NCBI GenBank assembly: GCA_027005175.1 | Contig: JALTMC010000261.1 | Coordinates: 1 to 6,048 of the forward strand | Length of the DNA: 6,048 bases | Source of the DNA: Myxococcales bacterium | Lineage (GTDB): Bacteria; Myxococcota_C; UBA6777 | Direction of reading: 5' to 3' | Shown here: positions 5,775 through 6,048 of the stretch, one piece after another | Layout: each line of letters begins with the position of its first letter | How positions within the stretch are numbered: position 1 is the stretch's first letter | Notes under the pieces: generated by a model | The model's input: only the letters and a program-made list of their open reading frames with translations | The model's database searches: none | Told to the model about the DNA's origin: nothing | Made by a program: the position numbers and the translations under genes

Positions 5775-5802
5775 ACATGATGGAAGACGGCTTGCATCAT
5801 GT
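5775..5802. promoter_or_regulatory. 28-bp imperfect dyad upstream of the histidine kinase, candidate operator or leader hairpin
   Basis: ACATGATG (5775-5782) and CATCATGT (5795-5802) are exact inverted repeats. The 12 bases between them keep further symmetry (AAG/CTT at 5784-5786 and 5791-5793). The centre is about 40 bases upstream of the kinase ATG. One arm overlaps the -10 of the only promoter candidate seen (5800-5829), which would suit a dimeric DNA-binding repressor. Confidence 0.5.
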
Positions 5803-5829
5803 GTACCGCAACAGAGGTTGATTTGGCAA
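5800..5829 (-). promoter_or_regulatory. Weak promoter candidate for the histidine kinase
   Basis: On the minus strand TTGCCA (5824-5829), an 18-base spacer and TACACA (5800-5805). The -10 matches poorly. It is listed because it is the only sigma-70-like pair found by eye in the leader and because the dyad arm overlaps it. Confidence 0.2.
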
Positions 5830-5849
5830 GTAGGTGTTGCCTTGTGGGC

Positions 5850-5896
5850 ATGCAGTGGCATCTATTTCGAATGTTATTCGAAATAGGTCACTGCAT
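5850..5896. repeat. Strong two-stage inverted repeat (hairpin)
   Basis: The inner stem CTATTTCGAAT/ATTCGAAATAG (5862-5872 and 5876-5886) is a perfect 11 bp around the loop GTT. The outer stem ATGCAGTG/CACTGCAT (5850-5857 and 5889-5896) is a perfect 8 bp. An asymmetric internal loop (GCAT against GT) separates them. No T-run follows on the plus side (ATCAACC) or the minus side (GCCCAC), so it does not look like a standard intrinsic terminator. Confidence 0.85.
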
Positions 5897-5915
5897 ATCA
5901 ACCGCTACCGTTTCT

Positions 5916-5991
5916 TTTTTGTGATAAAGGCAACTCCTCGAAAAGTTGTAGAATTTTTGTGGTAAAGGCAACTCCTCGATAAATTGTGGGT
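5916..5991. repeat. 38-bp tandem direct repeat, two copies
   Basis: Copy 1 (5916-5953) and copy 2 (5954-5991) both begin TTTTTGTG, share the exact core TAAAGGCAACTCCTCGA and differ at about six positions. In copy 1 CAACT and AGTTG (5931-5935 and 5944-5948) can pair around an 8-base loop; copy 2 keeps this with one mismatch. Two units in direct tandem without spacers do not make a CRISPR array. Confidence 0.85.
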
Positions 5992-6048
5992 GTTGTGGTT
6001 TGTTACTTGTTCGCAGAGGATTTGTGTTGTAGTCGGGCACGGAGGAGT

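Larger units (their letters stand above)
5748..6048. other. Terminal intergenic region rich in inverted and direct repeats; no supported gene
   Basis: This stretch holds the kinase leader dyad, a strong hairpin (5850-5896) and a 38-bp tandem repeat (5916-5991). Short frames on either strand run through the repeats, lack ribosome sites and give no recognisable protein. The last bases (CGGAGGAGT) resemble a Shine-Dalgarno sequence and could serve a plus-strand gene starting just beyond the window. Confidence 0.5.

Noticed and set aside
5916-5991. CRISPR array
   Set aside because: There are only two units in head-to-tail tandem with no unique spacers and no cas gene.
5905-6048. Partial minus-strand coding region entering from the right edge
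   Set aside because: The open frame passes through the tandem repeat, gives low-complexity sequence with no recognisable protein, and ends in the repeat block.

Overview
The window reads as chromosomal DNA from a Gram-negative bacterium of moderate GC. An outer-membrane beta-barrel protein ending in phenylalanine implies an outer membrane, and a TatA-type protein implies a Tat export system. The mix of a stand-alone tatA, a long-chain-type acyl-CoA dehydrogenase, a receiver-first histidine kinase and long structured intergenic stretches would fit a deltaproteobacterial-type lineage (Myxococcota or Bdellovibrionota). That placement is an inference; no ribosomal or other diagnostic marker is present.

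Layout. 1-75 (+) is the 3' end of a probable SMP-30/strictosidine-synthase-like beta-propeller gene. Its last codons lie inside a 62-bp tandem repeat (67-203). A short GC-rich stem-loop follows (236-255). 317-589 (-) is a complete tatA-like gene with a clear ribosome binding site. About 310 bases without a supported gene separate it from a minus-strand gene for a secreted outer-membrane beta-barrel protein (931-1845, possibly starting as far up as 1956), which ends in a stem-loop terminator. A divergent control region (about 1846-2272) carries a minus promoter (TTGACA) and a plus promoter (TTGAAT...TATACT).

The plus promoter appears to drive a two-gene operon: an unrecognised 331-residue protein built of two similar halves (2273-3268), and four bases later a long-chain-type acyl-CoA dehydrogenase (3273-4430). 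These genes converge on a minus-strand hybrid protein (4491-5747) with a receiver domain, a coiled coil and histidine-kinase domains but no sensor or membrane domain. The last 300 bases (5748-6048) hold no supported gene. They hold a 28-bp dyad just upstream of the kinase, a 47-nt hairpin with an 11-bp perfect inner stem, and a 38-bp tandem repeat.

How the genes work together. Only the 2273-3268/3273-4430 pair has an arrangement suggesting a shared job, probably linked to acyl-CoA oxidation. The other genes look like single-gene transcription units. I see no phage, CRISPR, toxin-antitoxin or defence locus. The most unusual content is the duplicated unknown protein in the dehydrogenase operon and the structured repeats at both ends of the window.
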